64,000 bases of DNA from Amylolactobacillus amylophilus DSM 20533 = JCM 1125 (GCF_001936335.1 NZ_CP018888.1:620001-684000); one strand, 5' to 3'; positions 42,664 to 51,758 are shown, numbered from the stretch's first letter. A program made the numbers and translations. The notes: generated from the letters alone by a model not told the origin.

Positions 42664-42855
42664 TTCAAATCCTCCATTATGGTTATCGCAAAATTTGACC
42701 GTGTAGTCTAGATAGCATCTGTGACTCTGTAATTTACGGTGATTTTTGGCATGACACAAACTCTGTCATTACTGATACATAATCCTTCTTGAATATACCC
42801 ACTATTAAAAACGCTTGCAAGATGATATTCTTTAGCCATACAGGGGGGAATCAAT

Positions 42856-43269
42856 ATGAGGTGTAAATTCTTGTGTGCTACCTTGCTTTCCACGGTTTTA
42901 CTTAGTGTTTCGGTGAGCGGATCACAATCGGTTAATGCTACCACGGATGGTGAGCAAGCCACTCAATCTACCGCAACGGCGATGATTTACTGGAGTAGTA
43001 CAGCATATCTAGTTACGAATGCATACTCTAATGTTACGTCATCAAATAACATTTTCAATGACAGCCCAGTTGTTACAAACAATGCCGGAAATAAAGGGGC
43101 TATCAAAGTTAAAATCGTTAATTCGAATGGCGCACAGGTAGGATCAGTCAAAACCATTGGTAAGGGTAAAACGGTAAGACTGGATAGCATTCCTTGGAAT
43201 AGCGGAACATATACTCTCAAGGCTATGGCCGTTTCCTCTGCTGGTACTTACGCAATTAAGATTGACTAA
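42856..43269 (+). CDS. Secreted protein of the bacteriocin operon
   Basis: 137 aa behind GGGGGGAA. A Sec signal peptide ends near residue 29 (LLSTVLLSVSVSGSQSVNA). The mature part is Ser/Thr/Asn-rich and beta-rich: GAIKVKIVNSNGAQVGSVKT, LKAMAVSSAGTYAIKID. This resembles the outer domain of the split XRE-type regulator (GDIEIRLVNLNGKTVQAP, SGQYIINL). It might be a ligand, immunity factor or second bacteriocin component. Nothing in the sequence decides this. Confidence 0.7.
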   Translation: MRCKFLCATLLSTVLLSVSVSGSQSVNATTDGEQATQSTATAMIYWSSTAYLVTNAYSNVTSSNNIFNDSPVVTNNAGNKGAIKVKIVNSNGAQVGSVKTIGKGKTVRLDSIPWNSGTYTLKAMAVSSAGTYAIKID

Positions 43270-43413
43270 TTCGCAGTACCGCGTGCTGATTTCTTCTTGT
43301 AGTTGTTGATGGGGCAAAGGCAACGTTTGGAGGAGATACGGCTGAGAATACGGAACAGAGACCGTGTATTAAACTTTTTTAGTGGAACACATTCACACAT
43401 GGAGGGACATGTT

Positions 43414-43713
43414 ATGAAGAGTGCAAAGAAATTGATGACGGCGTTTGCTGTCACGGCTGGTCTGCTGGGAACAGGCGTAGGTAGTGCTGTTATGGCAGCA
43501 AGTGTTGGCGGTGGCACATGGAACTATGGTGTCGGCTTGACTGGCACATTCGGATACTCCGACTATCTTCATAATTCCAAGACACATAGTGCTTCGGTCG
43601 GTAGAACAAAGAGCGATTGCAACAAGGTCACCAAGACCAAAGGCGTTTGGGCACAATCAAAGTATACCAAGATTCCACCTACAGGCTTAAACTACTGGTG
43701 GAGTGTTAGCTAA
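43414..43713 (+). CDS. Lactococcin 972-family bacteriocin precursor
   Basis: ATG 43414 follows GGAGG and gives 99 aa. A Sec signal (KKLMTAFAVTAGLLGTG, cleavage near VMAAS) precedes a mature peptide with GGGTWNYGVG, YSDYLHNSKTHSASVG and GVWAQSKYT, ending YWWSV. These positions match lactococcin 972 (GTWxxGYG, YxHxSKTHSATV, AGVWAKA, YYxFW). Lactococcin 972 binds lipid II and blocks septum formation. The mature peptide has one Cys. The transporter genes follow directly. Confidence 0.9.
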   Translation: MKSAKKLMTAFAVTAGLLGTGVGSAVMAASVGGGTWNYGVGLTGTFGYSDYLHNSKTHSASVGRTKSDCNKVTKTKGVWAQSKYTKIPPTGLNYWWSVS

Positions 43714-43796
43714 CTAAATCTGTTGGCAAGTAAAAGACGACTCTCGCATATGTGAAAGTGCGCCTTTCGTATTTATTGGGTTAAGGGGTGATGATC

Positions 43797-45911
43797 TTGA
43801 AAAAAATTCTATCACTGTGTGTGTTCTTAGTAGTTATATGCTCCGCACTGATCACCGTTAATATTTTCCAAACAAAAGACGTGATCCGAACAAACACTAT
43901 AGAGAAGACTGATGATTCTTTCAACTTCTATGTCAGTGATAGTCAGGTTGCGGTCAAAGATGAAATCAAGGAATTTTCGCGGCTGTCTAATCACTATAAG
44001 GTGAATGTCTTCCTTAGTACGACAGATTCAAATGGCGCCACTGTGAAATCAGTCGTATATCAGCGTAGCAGCTTTCCAAAAGATAATTTTGGATTGACAT
44101 CGAACAACGTATTCCCTGATAAGGACGATTACTACGCAAGTTTTGTAACGGGAAGCCAGCACCAAATTGGTACTATTCCAGTTTTTTACAGCAAAAACCA
44201 TGTGATTCTCCAGACGCTTTCACGTTATCATAAAGATAATAACCGAACGGCGAACGGGACATTCACTATTGTTGGCGCCAATAGCACAGATAAAGCGAAA
44301 ATAATTCATCGCCTAAGTCAATTTTTTAGTGTGACGCCAGCTCAACTTGTGACCAAAAACGTTGAACAGCGAACAGAAATGTTCAACAAAAATCTTGGGA
44401 TATTCTTATTGCTCTTAGCAATATCGATACTTATTTTCCTCTTGATTGTTGTCTACCTGCCAATATCGAAAATGCACACCATTGGCGTGATGAAACTCAA
44501 CGGCTGGAAAAACGGCGCGATTATTTGGAGTTTCGTCCGCAATGGCATGGTGACACTGTTGGTTACTAGCGTTATGACTGATATCGTGATTGTGATTTTA
44601 TATCACAATTTCTTACCGCCTACCCTGTTGCCAATATTGATTGTAGGACAATTTGCACTAGTTGCATTGTATTTTCTCGCAAACCTTTCAGTGTATCTAC
44701 TGGTTCACAAGACCACCATTCGTGATTTGCTGAAAAATCACTTCAACTTTACGCTCGGAACGTGGCTATCATTCGGACTAAAAGCACTGTTAACACTTGT
44801 CACCACGGTACTGCTTGTTCAAACATCTGCTGGTATCACTGAATCGCTTCGCCAAGCACAGCAGGTTAAAGATTGGCAACGTGACGGCGAAGTATTGACG
44901 ATTGACAAAGTAATGTTGGCAGATCAAGACCACGCAACACGTACCCTAACAAAACTGTATGCAGACCTAGATCAAAATACCGACACAATGTACGTGCGTA
45001 GTACAGTGGTTAATCCATCTAAAGAATTATCCTCAAATGCAACAACTCCCGAGTTTGCTCCGAATGAACGCTATCCAATTATGACCGTGAATGAAAATTA
45101 CATTCGGAATAAAGTGCCGCAACTCAGGTCACTGTTAAAGCAAAAATCAACTGAACGCGTCTACTTGATTCCTCAAAAATATAAAAATCATCACGCAATG
45201 ATGCACTTGGTACAGAGCTTTCAGTACAACTTGCTAAATAGCGAACAACAGTCGCATACTAGTATCAAAAAAATGAAGGTGAAGTTGATTTATTATAATG
45301 ATCGACAAGCCAAAGTGTCAGTCTTTGCTTACGACTTCAATATCAAGCAAAGGCTTCAGTCTCCCATTTTTTCAATCGTTACACCAAGCAATATGACGTT
45401 CTTTGATAAGGAGATTTTATCCGATACAAGTGGTGCCAATCCTTTGAAAATTTCCCAAAGCAAATCAACAATGCGTACCATAAAGCACGCAATTACAAAA
45501 GCAGATGCGGGTTACCTAAATATTCATTTTGCGACAATGAATTCAATACTATCGGATTCTTTGACTTCTATCAATCAGGGTTTAGCATTCTTTGCCCTCA
45601 TGCTGGTAACAGTCTTCTGCCTAAATTTGATTGCCTCCATTTTCTTACTCATGTGTATCATCCAAAATAAAGCACGCTCACTTGCAATCAAGAAAATGCT
45701 GGGAATAAAGTTAGTTGATCGATACAAGTGGGAAGGATTAGTCGCCTTGGCTTTATACGCAATTCAGCTTTTGGTAGTGTTGCTATTTGGAAGCTCAAAA
45801 TTAATACTGATTTTTGCGCTGATTATGATTGCTTTGGACGCACTAATCTCCAGTGGCTTCATTTCGATTGTTGAACGGCGTAGTCTTCCAGCAATGCTGA
45901 AAGGAGAATGA
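43797..45911 (+). CDS. Bacteriocin-associated membrane protein (DUF1430, FtsX-like)
   Basis: TTG 43797 lies 6 nt after AAGGGGTG and is preferred to the GTG/ATG codons that overlap that site. The product has 704 aa. Membrane segments occur near the N-terminus (ILSLCVFLVVICSALITV), around residues 205-225, 260-300, 325-345 and at the C-terminus (three helices), with two large outer domains. This is the standard partner of lactococcin-972-type peptides and forms an immunity or export ABC system with the next gene. Confidence 0.88.
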   Translation: MKKILSLCVFLVVICSALITVNIFQTKDVIRTNTIEKTDDSFNFYVSDSQVAVKDEIKEFSRLSNHYKVNVFLSTTDSNGATVKSVVYQRSSFPKDNFGLTSNNVFPDKDDYYASFVTGSQHQIGTIPVFYSKNHVILQTLSRYHKDNNRTANGTFTIVGANSTDKAKIIHRLSQFFSVTPAQLVTKNVEQRTEMFNKNLGIFLLLLAISILIFLLIVVYLPISKMHTIGVMKLNGWKNGAIIWSFVRNGMVTLLVTSVMTDIVIVILYHNFLPPTLLPILIVGQFALVALYFLANLSVYLLVHKTTIRDLLKNHFNFTLGTWLSFGLKALLTLVTTVLLVQTSAGITESLRQAQQVKDWQRDGEVLTIDKVMLADQDHATRTLTKLYADLDQNTDTMYVRSTVVNPSKELSSNATTPEFAPNERYPIMTVNENYIRNKVPQLRSLLKQKSTERVYLIPQKYKNHHAMMHLVQSFQYNLLNSEQQSHTSIKKMKVKLIYYNDRQAKVSVFAYDFNIKQRLQSPIFSIVTPSNMTFFDKEILSDTSGANPLKISQSKSTMRTIKHAITKADAGYLNIHFATMNSILSDSLTSINQGLAFFALMLVTVFCLNLIASIFLLMCIIQNKARSLAIKKMLGIKLVDRYKWEGLVALALYAIQLLVVLLFGSSKLILIFALIMIALDALISSGFISIVERRSLPAMLKGE

Positions 45912-45913
45912 AA

Positions 45914-46558
45914 ATGATTAAACTAGAGCATGTTACAAAAAAGTATAAAACCAAAATTGTGCTGGACAACTTCTCCTTATCAGTTGAAGCGGGAGAAATG
46001 ATTGCCATTACGGGACCAAGTGGATCAGGTAAGAGCACAATCTTAAACATCTTGGGGTTAATTGAATCATTTGATTCTGGCACCTACAAACTGTTCGATC
46101 AATCCAATATCAAACCGAATAGTAGAACTGCCTTGTCAATTATCAGAGAGGATATCAGCTATCTGTTTCAAAATTTTGCGCTTATTGAAGACGAAACAGT
46201 CGAATATAATCTGATGCTGGGAATTAAATATCTGCATGCCACCAAGGCGGACAAAGTCGCGATAATTAACGATGCACTTCAAAAAGTTGGCTTACAAGGA
46301 TACGGTAAAAGCCCAATTTTTGAATTGTCTGGGGGGCAACAGCAACGTATCGCTGTGGCACGTGCACTTATCAAGCCAAGCAAGCTGATTCTTGCCGATG
46401 AACCCACAGGATCGTTGGACCAGAAAAATCGTGATGAAATCATGCAGTTACTAAAGGCAATGAATAAGCAAGGCAAGACCGTTATTGTTGTCACACACGA
46501 TGATGAGGTTGCCAATCAATGCCAGCGAATTGTTCATCTTTCATCGATTAGTGGCTAA
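45914..46558 (+). CDS. Bacteriocin ABC transporter ATPase
   Basis: ATG 45914 is 7 nt after AAGGAG; an ATG at 45908 is too close to it. The 214-aa product has Walker A GPSGSGKST, Q-loop YLFQNFALIED, signature LSGGQQQR, Walker B LILADEPTGSLDQ and H-loop VVTHDDE. It belongs to the MacB/LolD-like group that pairs with DUF1430 permeases. Its start overlaps the permease stop region, so the two are coupled. Confidence 0.92.
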   Translation: MIKLEHVTKKYKTKIVLDNFSLSVEAGEMIAITGPSGSGKSTILNILGLIESFDSGTYKLFDQSNIKPNSRTALSIIREDISYLFQNFALIEDETVEYNLMLGIKYLHATKADKVAIINDALQKVGLQGYGKSPIFELSGGQQQRIAVARALIKPSKLILADEPTGSLDQKNRDEIMQLLKAMNKQGKTVIVVTHDDEVANQCQRIVHLSSISG

Positions 46559-46661
46559 CCGCCTCGTGTTCAATATTGTCCGATGAAGAGCTTGTATTCC
46601 TCGAATCAATCACTTCGTTAACATTGAATTTGGAAAACAGATATTAGTTTAGTAATCAACG

Positions 46662-46706
46662 TACACCAATGGATGACATCATCTGGAGGTGTATTTTTAT
46701 TTTCCA
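46662..46706 (+). terminator. Terminator of the bacteriocin operon
   Basis: TACACC and GGTGTA with an inner GATG/CATC stem, followed by TTTTTATTTT. Confidence 0.75.
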
Positions 46707-46819
46707 AAAACATTAAGATTTTGCAAACAATCAAGTTTCTGTTTCAAATTTTGATGAAAATTCCGTCTTTAAGTAGTGAGGGTAATAAATCTCAAATCTT
46801 CTTGAAAGGAGGTAGCCTC

Positions 46820-46925
46820 GCCGCCGCGCGCGGCGTGCAGCGCGAAAGCCGCTAGCGTGAGCGGCGGCGGTCGGCGTTAGCCGGCCGCCTCAAGCCCCCA
46901 GTATCTAATAGGGGGGCAAATACAA
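46820..46925 (+). other. oriT: Tn916-like origin of transfer next to the relaxase
   Basis: CCCCC (46895-46899), AGTATCTAATA and GGGGG (46911-46915), then GCAAATACAAG, closely resemble the nic-site hairpin of Tn916-family oriT. A GC-rich set of small hairpins lies just before it (GCCGCTAGCGTGAGCGGC at about 46849). The relaxase gene starts 110 bp downstream. The rest of 46559-47026 has no gene that I can support. Confidence 0.75.
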
Positions 46926-47026
46926 GTAACAAGAAATCCGACGGTAGGCATAAAGCGCCCGCAGCAAGGCCTTGCCGCATAGGCAGAATGCCGAATTGCT
47001 GTTAGGACGCATAGAAAGGAGCTAAC

Positions 47027-48307
47027 ATGCTCAAAGACTTGAATTTGATTGGCGGCATGACAAACAAAGATTGGCTTGATCAAGTCCACGACGAGATGCG
47101 CGCCAATGGTATTACACAAGGCCAACTCGCCGATATGGCTAATTACAGCCGATCACACCTGAATCAACTGCTGGGTCGCAAGAAGCCACTCAACGATAAA
47201 GCCCGATTAGAACTATCATTGGCGTTGCGTGCACTAACCGGTCAGAATAATCTGGACGTCTGTATTGACTATCTCGGCGTCACTTTCAAGACGCATGACT
47301 ACGAAGAATTGATTAACGAATTGTTCCAAATCAGCCCGACCCATTTCAACCTGCACGACGGCGCTCATTATGGCTATTCAGCAACCCTGATATGCGGTGA
47401 AATCAAGATTATGTTATCGCCTTACCAAGACGTGGATGCCGAAGACTACAACCCCAAAGACGACAGTGGCACAATGGTTGAGCTTAAAGGTCAAGGGTGC
47501 CGCTATGTCGAATCATATCTGCGATCACAGAACCGGACTTGGTATGACTTCTTGGAAGCGTGTATCAAACTGGATTGCCACTTCACCCGACTTGATTTAG
47601 CTATCAACGACCGCAACGGCTTGCTAGACGTATCAACGCTGATTGAGAAGTGCGACCGTGATGAATTCAGCTCGCGCTTTCGTGGGTTCAGGGATAACCG
47701 CACCAAACAGTGGCACGCCTCTGGACGCACGTTGTATCTCGGCTCACCACAAAGCGAGGTCAATTTCTGTATCTATGACAAGGCGTTTGAGCAACATCAG
47801 AAACACCCAGAAATCGCCATTGAAGACCAACCAATCCGGACCCGCTTTGAAGTGCGACTACGCCGCGAGCGTGCCGCCACCGCGGTTGAACATCTATTAG
47901 CGACGCATGATCCTGAACAAGTCGTGTTCGGCATCATCAATCAGTATTTGTGCTTTCTCACCCCCAGCCACAAACCGAAAAGCGAGTGGGCGTTAGATCC
48001 CCGTTGGGCGGCATTCATCGGCAACAATCGGGATAAGTTGCGCCTGTCCACTAATCCGGAGCCATTGAACTATGACCACATTACTCGATGGTTAAGAAAG
48101 CAAGTCGCACCCTCACTCAAGATGTTGCAGGTGATTGACCAGTACAACAACACAAACGAACTCAAGGCTATCATCGACAGTGGTAAATTGACGCAACGCC
48201 ACTGGGACGTGATCCACCATTTTCAGCACCAACGCAATGGTATTATGACAGATTCCAAACATCGTGAGAAATCAAAAAAGAGCGACTACGCCGACCAAAG
48301 CAAGTAG
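47027..48307 (+). CDS. MobT-type relaxase / replication initiation factor (Rep_trans) with HTH
   Basis: 426 aa behind AAAGGAG. Residues 15-80 are an XRE-type HTH (MRANGITQGQLADMANYSRS). Residues 90-350 are a Rep_trans domain like Tn916 Orf20: LDVCIDYLGVTFKTHDYEEL, CHFTRLDLAINDRNG, NFCIYDKAFEQ and TRFEVRLRRERA (catalytic Tyr in a YDK motif). It would nick the adjacent oriT for mobilisation by an ICE and may support rolling-circle replication. Confidence 0.88.
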   Translation: MLKDLNLIGGMTNKDWLDQVHDEMRANGITQGQLADMANYSRSHLNQLLGRKKPLNDKARLELSLALRALTGQNNLDVCIDYLGVTFKTHDYEELINELFQISPTHFNLHDGAHYGYSATLICGEIKIMLSPYQDVDAEDYNPKDDSGTMVELKGQGCRYVESYLRSQNRTWYDFLEACIKLDCHFTRLDLAINDRNGLLDVSTLIEKCDRDEFSSRFRGFRDNRTKQWHASGRTLYLGSPQSEVNFCIYDKAFEQHQKHPEIAIEDQPIRTRFEVRLRRERAATAVEHLLATHDPEQVVFGIINQYLCFLTPSHKPKSEWALDPRWAAFIGNNRDKLRLSTNPEPLNYDHITRWLRKQVAPSLKMLQVIDQYNNTNELKAIIDSGKLTQRHWDVIHHFQHQRNGIMTDSKHREKSKKSDYADQSK

Positions 48308-48384
48308 CCACCCTTCACAGATAAGATATGGGTTCTATCTGGTTTGATTATCTCACTCCCACCAAACTTTAGGAAGTGATTTGA

Positions 48385-48648
48385 TTGAATATTAACGCAC
48401 CAGCACAGCCAGTCTTCCTGACAATGACTAGAGCTGACCTTATCAAGCTGGGATACAGTCCAGCGCAAGCAAGCCGTATCATCAAAATGGCAAAAGAGTT
48501 GTTGCTCAAACAAGGCCTTGGATGGTACGGTAAGAAAGGCGTAGACCGTGTTCCAGTGGAAGCAGTAGACGCAGTATTAGGCTTGAAACTAAGCCAACTT
48601 GAGGGTGCACCAAGTGGCCTTTCCGCAGTTAAGGAGGAACTATCTTGA
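48385..48648 (+). CDS. DUF3173 protein (excisionase-like)
   Basis: TTG 48385 follows AGGAAGTGA. The 87-aa product, with LTMTRADLIKLGYSPAQASR and IIKMAKELLLKQGLGWYGKK, matches DUF3173. Such proteins precede tyrosine integrases in ICEs and IMEs and have a helix-turn-helix-like fold; an excisionase role is inferred from this position. Its stop overlaps the integrase start by 3-4 bases. Confidence 0.75.
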   Translation: MNINAPAQPVFLTMTRADLIKLGYSPAQASRIIKMAKELLLKQGLGWYGKKGVDRVPVEAVDAVLGLKLSQLEGAPSGLSAVKEELS

Positions 48649-49778
48649 CTACGAAAGACCATATTACCAAGCAAGCGGACGGCACTTTTAGCTTCCGCGT
48701 GAGCTTAGGAACTGACAAACGGACTGGCAAGCGAATTCAAAAGCGTGCCAGCGGCTTCAAAACGAAAACGGAGGCGAAAAAAGCAAGACTAGCCATGTTG
48801 GCGGCTGGCGTTACTGATGACCAAGACATCAAGCAGACCCGCTTCGGGCCATTCATGGAGGACGTGTTCAAGCCTTGGTACAAAACCCAAGTGAAGCCAC
48901 GGACTTACCGGCAACGCGTAAACATGATGGGCAGTGAGCATCTCAAGGTGTTTACCGAGATCGCGATTGACCAAATTCGACCGATCGATATTCAAAGGTG
49001 GCAAGTGCAGATTCTAAAAGTCTGCAAGCAATCTTATGCGCGAACTGTCAATATTCTGATTGGTCAAGTGTTAGAACGCGCCAAAACCTTAGGCATCATC
49101 TCCGAAAATGCAGTGCGCATCGTCGGTCTGATTCCTAAGAAGAAAGCGAAGATCAAGTTCTGGACACGGGAAGACTTCCAAAAAGTGATTGCCAAAACTG
49201 GCACAGACACTTACGAGAAATACTTTGAGCGCACGATGTTGTGGTTCATGTTCATGTCAGGCTTACGAAGTGGTGAAGCGCGGGCGTTAAAGTGGACAGA
49301 CGTTGATCTCGAAGCTAAGACGGTGAACATCAACAAAACCATGGACTATCACAACCGCAACTGGTTTGAAACGCCAGAGCCAAAGACCGCGGCTAGTCGT
49401 CGAACAGTCGCGCTTGATGATGATACGATTGCGTGTCTAGGCGCGTGGCAGGTCGAACAAGCAACGATGGTGCAATCCGAGTGGGTATTCTCACTCAATG
49501 GGATTCCCTGCCCTGACCGGCGCTTCTTGAGTATCGTGAGCGCTTATAGCACACTCGCAGAAGTTGAGCGAATTACTGTGCATGGCCTCCGTCACTCGCA
49601 TGTGTCGCTGTTGATCAGCCTCGGTGAAAATCCACTCCAAATCAAAGAACGTCTGGGGCATGAAGACATCGAAACGACACTCGGCACTTACGGTCATCTC
49701 TACCCGAACAGTAACTTTGAAGTCGCAAAAAAGCTCAACGGGATCTTCTCCGAGGAGGTGCCCAATGAGCCAAAATAA
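48645..49778 (+). CDS. int: Tyrosine integrase of the mobilizable element
   Basis: TTG 48645 follows AAGGAGG and gives 377 aa. An N-terminal AP2-like arm-binding domain (TFSFRVSLGTDKRTGKRIQK) and SAM-like core domain precede the catalytic domain, which has Arg in SGLRSGEARALKW, HGLRHSHVSLLI and the Tyr in TTLGTYGHLYP. It is at the right end of the element with candidate arm repeats just after it. Confidence 0.93.
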   Translation: MTTKDHITKQADGTFSFRVSLGTDKRTGKRIQKRASGFKTKTEAKKARLAMLAAGVTDDQDIKQTRFGPFMEDVFKPWYKTQVKPRTYRQRVNMMGSEHLKVFTEIAIDQIRPIDIQRWQVQILKVCKQSYARTVNILIGQVLERAKTLGIISENAVRIVGLIPKKKAKIKFWTREDFQKVIAKTGTDTYEKYFERTMLWFMFMSGLRSGEARALKWTDVDLEAKTVNINKTMDYHNRNWFETPEPKTAASRRTVALDDDTIACLGAWQVEQATMVQSEWVFSLNGIPCPDRRFLSIVSAYSTLAEVERITVHGLRHSHVSLLISLGENPLQIKERLGHEDIETTLGTYGHLYPNSNFEVAKKLNGIFSEEVPNEPK

Positions 49779-49888
49779 TTTGAAAAGGGTCAAAACTGTG
49801 CCACCGTAAAATTGGTGGTGCTAGAAACGTTGATACCACGGGACGTGCACGAGATGTGTCATTGTTCCCGGGAAAATTCTTATAACAT

Positions 49889-49916
49889 AAAAAATCCCGC
49901 CGAGTGGCAGGATTAT
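49889..49916 (-). terminator. Terminator of the host hydrolase gene
   Basis: AATCCTGCC and GGCGGGATT (one mismatch) with a short loop, followed on the minus strand by T residues. It marks the first host feature right of the mobile element. Confidence 0.75.
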
Positions 49917-49943
49917 TTGGGTACCTATTCAACAATCACAGTT

Positions 49944-50609
49944 TTACGATTCCTCGATGAAGAAGTCCTTCATGAGTCCCAGCAGCTTGAGGCTGTGTAC
50001 AACATAGCTTGCGTGTGTCTGGCGGGGCATCACAACAATCCGGCTATCCGGAATCTGTTCTGCAAACTCGCGTGTATGCTCGACCTTCACCACATCTTTC
50101 TCACCCACAACGCAAAGCGTCTTTGCTCTAATTCGCTGCAATTCGGTATTCGTGATATCTGGCTCGGTCAGCATCATCGTGACTTCCTGCTTCCGCTGGA
50201 AAAAGTTCAAAAAATTATTCTTTACTTGCTCTCTTTTGAGCAACCCATTTGGATGAACATTCGCACCCGCGACCATCAGGCGGGGCACCAGATTAGGATA
50301 CTGGCTGGCGAGCATCAGGCCCACAATTCCGCCGTCGCTATAACCGAAGACGAACGGATGGCGTAAATCGAGCTTCCTAATGAAGGCCGCCACATCCCCG
50401 ACGTAGGTCTGATAATGGTATTCTCCTGTTGATTCGCTCAGGCCGTGTCCGCGAGCGTCGAGGGCATAGACCGTGTAGTACAAGGCCAAAGGCGCAATGA
50501 TTTTATCAAAAATGGTACTGTCTTCTTGATTGCCGTGCAGCAGAATCAACGGGTGGCCCGAACCGGCCTGTTGATAATTCAATTCGACATCGTTAACTTT
50601 AATTCGCAT
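49944..50609 (-). CDS. Alpha/beta hydrolase
   Basis: 221 aa from ATG 50609 (AGGGGA 5 nt upstream); a GTG at 50624 would add five residues. LILLHGNQEDSTIFDKII carries the oxyanion HG, LDARGHGLSE follows, and the elbow is VFGYSDGGIVGLML, with Asp in GEKDVVKVEHT and His in MPRQTHASYV. This is a complete Ser-Asp-His triad. The elbow residue pattern GYSDG is of the epoxide-hydrolase/esterase type. Substrate unknown. Confidence 0.85.
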   Translation of the reverse strand: MRIKVNDVELNYQQAGSGHPLILLHGNQEDSTIFDKIIAPLALYYTVYALDARGHGLSESTGEYHYQTYVGDVAAFIRKLDLRHPFVFGYSDGGIVGLMLASQYPNLVPRLMVAGANVHPNGLLKREQVKNNFLNFFQRKQEVTMMLTEPDITNTELQRIRAKTLCVVGEKDVVKVEHTREFAEQIPDSRIVVMPRQTHASYVVHSLKLLGLMKDFFIEES

Positions 50610-50699
50610 ATCTTCCCCTGTCACTAAAACCCTATTTCTTTTATTTTACACTCTCTAACTGGTAAAATTACAGTAACAATAATGTAAGGAGTGTTGCTG

Positions 50700-50927
50700 A
50701 TGAATAACGAAACGGTTTTCTTCAATCCTGGTGATGCAATTGCTAACTCGCGCGACTTCCGTGAGGCACGGCGCAGTGCAGAAATCTTCAAAACAGAACG
50801 CCCCACAGAGCGCAAAATTGTGATTGCGGAGGCTGACGGCAAGGAACTATTTGCAGTCTACTACGCCGACACCCAAAAGACCGCAGAGGCCGGCGGAACT
50901 GCGCATCACATCAAGGATGAGTTATAG
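50700..50927 (+). CDS. Small conserved protein of unknown function
   Basis: ATG 50700 is 7 nt after AAGGAG and gives 75 aa. It is soluble and charged (NNETVFFNPGDAIANSRDFR, KIVIAEADGKELFAVYY). No domain is recognised. It has its own terminator (AGTCCAC/GTGGGCT plus T-tract at 50936-50961). Confidence 0.6.
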   Translation: MNNETVFFNPGDAIANSRDFREARRSAEIFKTERPTERKIVIAEADGKELFAVYYADTQKTAEAGGTAHHIKDEL

Positions 50928-50935
50928 TTTAGTAT

Positions 50936-50961
50936 GAGTCCACGAAAGTGGGCTTTTTCTA
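50936..50961 (+). terminator. Terminator of the small protein gene
   Basis: GTCCAC and GTGGGC around GAAA, followed by TTTTT. Confidence 0.75.
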
Positions 50962-51005
50962 TTATAGCATTGCTCGTCAGGGCGTTTTAACAATCAGCCA
51001 GCTCA

Positions 51006-51758
51006 CTAATGCAGATTTGCTTGGAAAAATTGCACTGTCTGCTCCATGATACCAGCCGTCAGCATGTGGCCATACTGATTAGTATGCACGAACGTCAGCT
51101 GTTGATTCGCCGGATGGTTCTTAGTATGCTCGTAGAAGTCGGCCACATGCGCAAATGGAATGCGTTTATCCTGCTCGTCGTGCCAGACGTAAAACGGGCG
51201 ATTATTGATCAGCTCCGGGTGGACCGAGAGGTCAAACGCCCTGACCCAACTCAAACTCAGCTCAAGCGCACGCGGTACTTGAATACTGTTTGCCCGAGCA
51301 TGCGCAAACACAAGCTTACGGTAGTTTACCAACTCAGGTGTGCCCATCAGACACGCAGCAGCCTGAATATTTGGGTTGGCACTCAGCAATGCGGATGCGG
51401 TCATTCCACCCATCGAGACGCCAGCAACGCCAACACGTGCTGGGTCAATCAGCTCTAACTCGGTGGCATGGGCCACAATTTGGTTAAACTCATTAATGTT
51501 AGCGTTAATGGTCTGCCAAAAGGTGAAGGACGGCAATGGTGCAACCTCGGCCCACCGCTCACCGTGATTTAGGGCATCGGGCACAAGTACACGAAACCCG
51601 ACGTCCGCCAGCTTGCGCACATTGGTCAGTACAAGTTCTTTATTCGAGCGCCAGCCATGATAATAGACAATCGCCGGGATAATCTGGCCTTCCGTCTCGG
51701 CCGGGAAGACCTCCAGTAGTGGAATTTGGTTGAAGTGTCGTTTACGAATAGAAAGCAT
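51006..51758 (-). CDS. Alpha/beta hydrolase (prolyl-oligopeptidase-like)
   Basis: 250 aa behind AGGAG. It has IVYYHGWRSNKEL (oxyanion HG), VPDALNHGERW, the elbow GVAGVSMGGMTASALL near residue 113, Asp in WHDEQDKRIPF and His in QYGHML. This pattern is that of YitV/YqkD-like hydrolases. It is cytoplasmic and monocistronic. Substrate unknown. Confidence 0.85.
   Translation of the reverse strand: MLSIRKRHFNQIPLLEVFPAETEGQIIPAIVYYHGWRSNKELVLTNVRKLADVGFRVLVPDALNHGERWAEVAPLPSFTFWQTINANINEFNQIVAHATELELIDPARVGVAGVSMGGMTASALLSANPNIQAAACLMGTPELVNYRKLVFAHARANSIQVPRALELSLSWVRAFDLSVHPELINNRPFYVWHDEQDKRIPFAHVADFYEHTKNHPANQQLTFVHTNQYGHMLTAGIMEQTVQFFQANLH

Larger units (their letters stand above)
34388..49875. 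mobile_element. Integrative mobilizable element with a nested transposon
   Basis: The region has a tyrosine integrase and DUF3173 gene at its right end, a MobT-type relaxase with oriT, and a bacteriocin operon. CCCGGGAAA at 34388-34396 and 49867-49875 is a candidate att core. TGTGCCAC repeats lie just inside both ends (34491 partial, 34501, 49797) and may be integrase arm sites. Without the 7,455-bp transposon the element would be about 8.0 kb. The exact ends are inference. Confidence 0.65.

Noticed and set aside
42708-42962. Minus-strand frame upstream of the split XRE gene
   Set aside because: It overlaps the promoter and signal peptide of the secreted protein on the other strand and has no ribosome site.
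46820-46890. tRNA or rRNA gene in the GC-rich block before oriT
   Set aside because: No cloverleaf with a T-arm or CCA end can be drawn; the hairpins fit a transfer origin. I found no tRNA or rRNA gene in the window.
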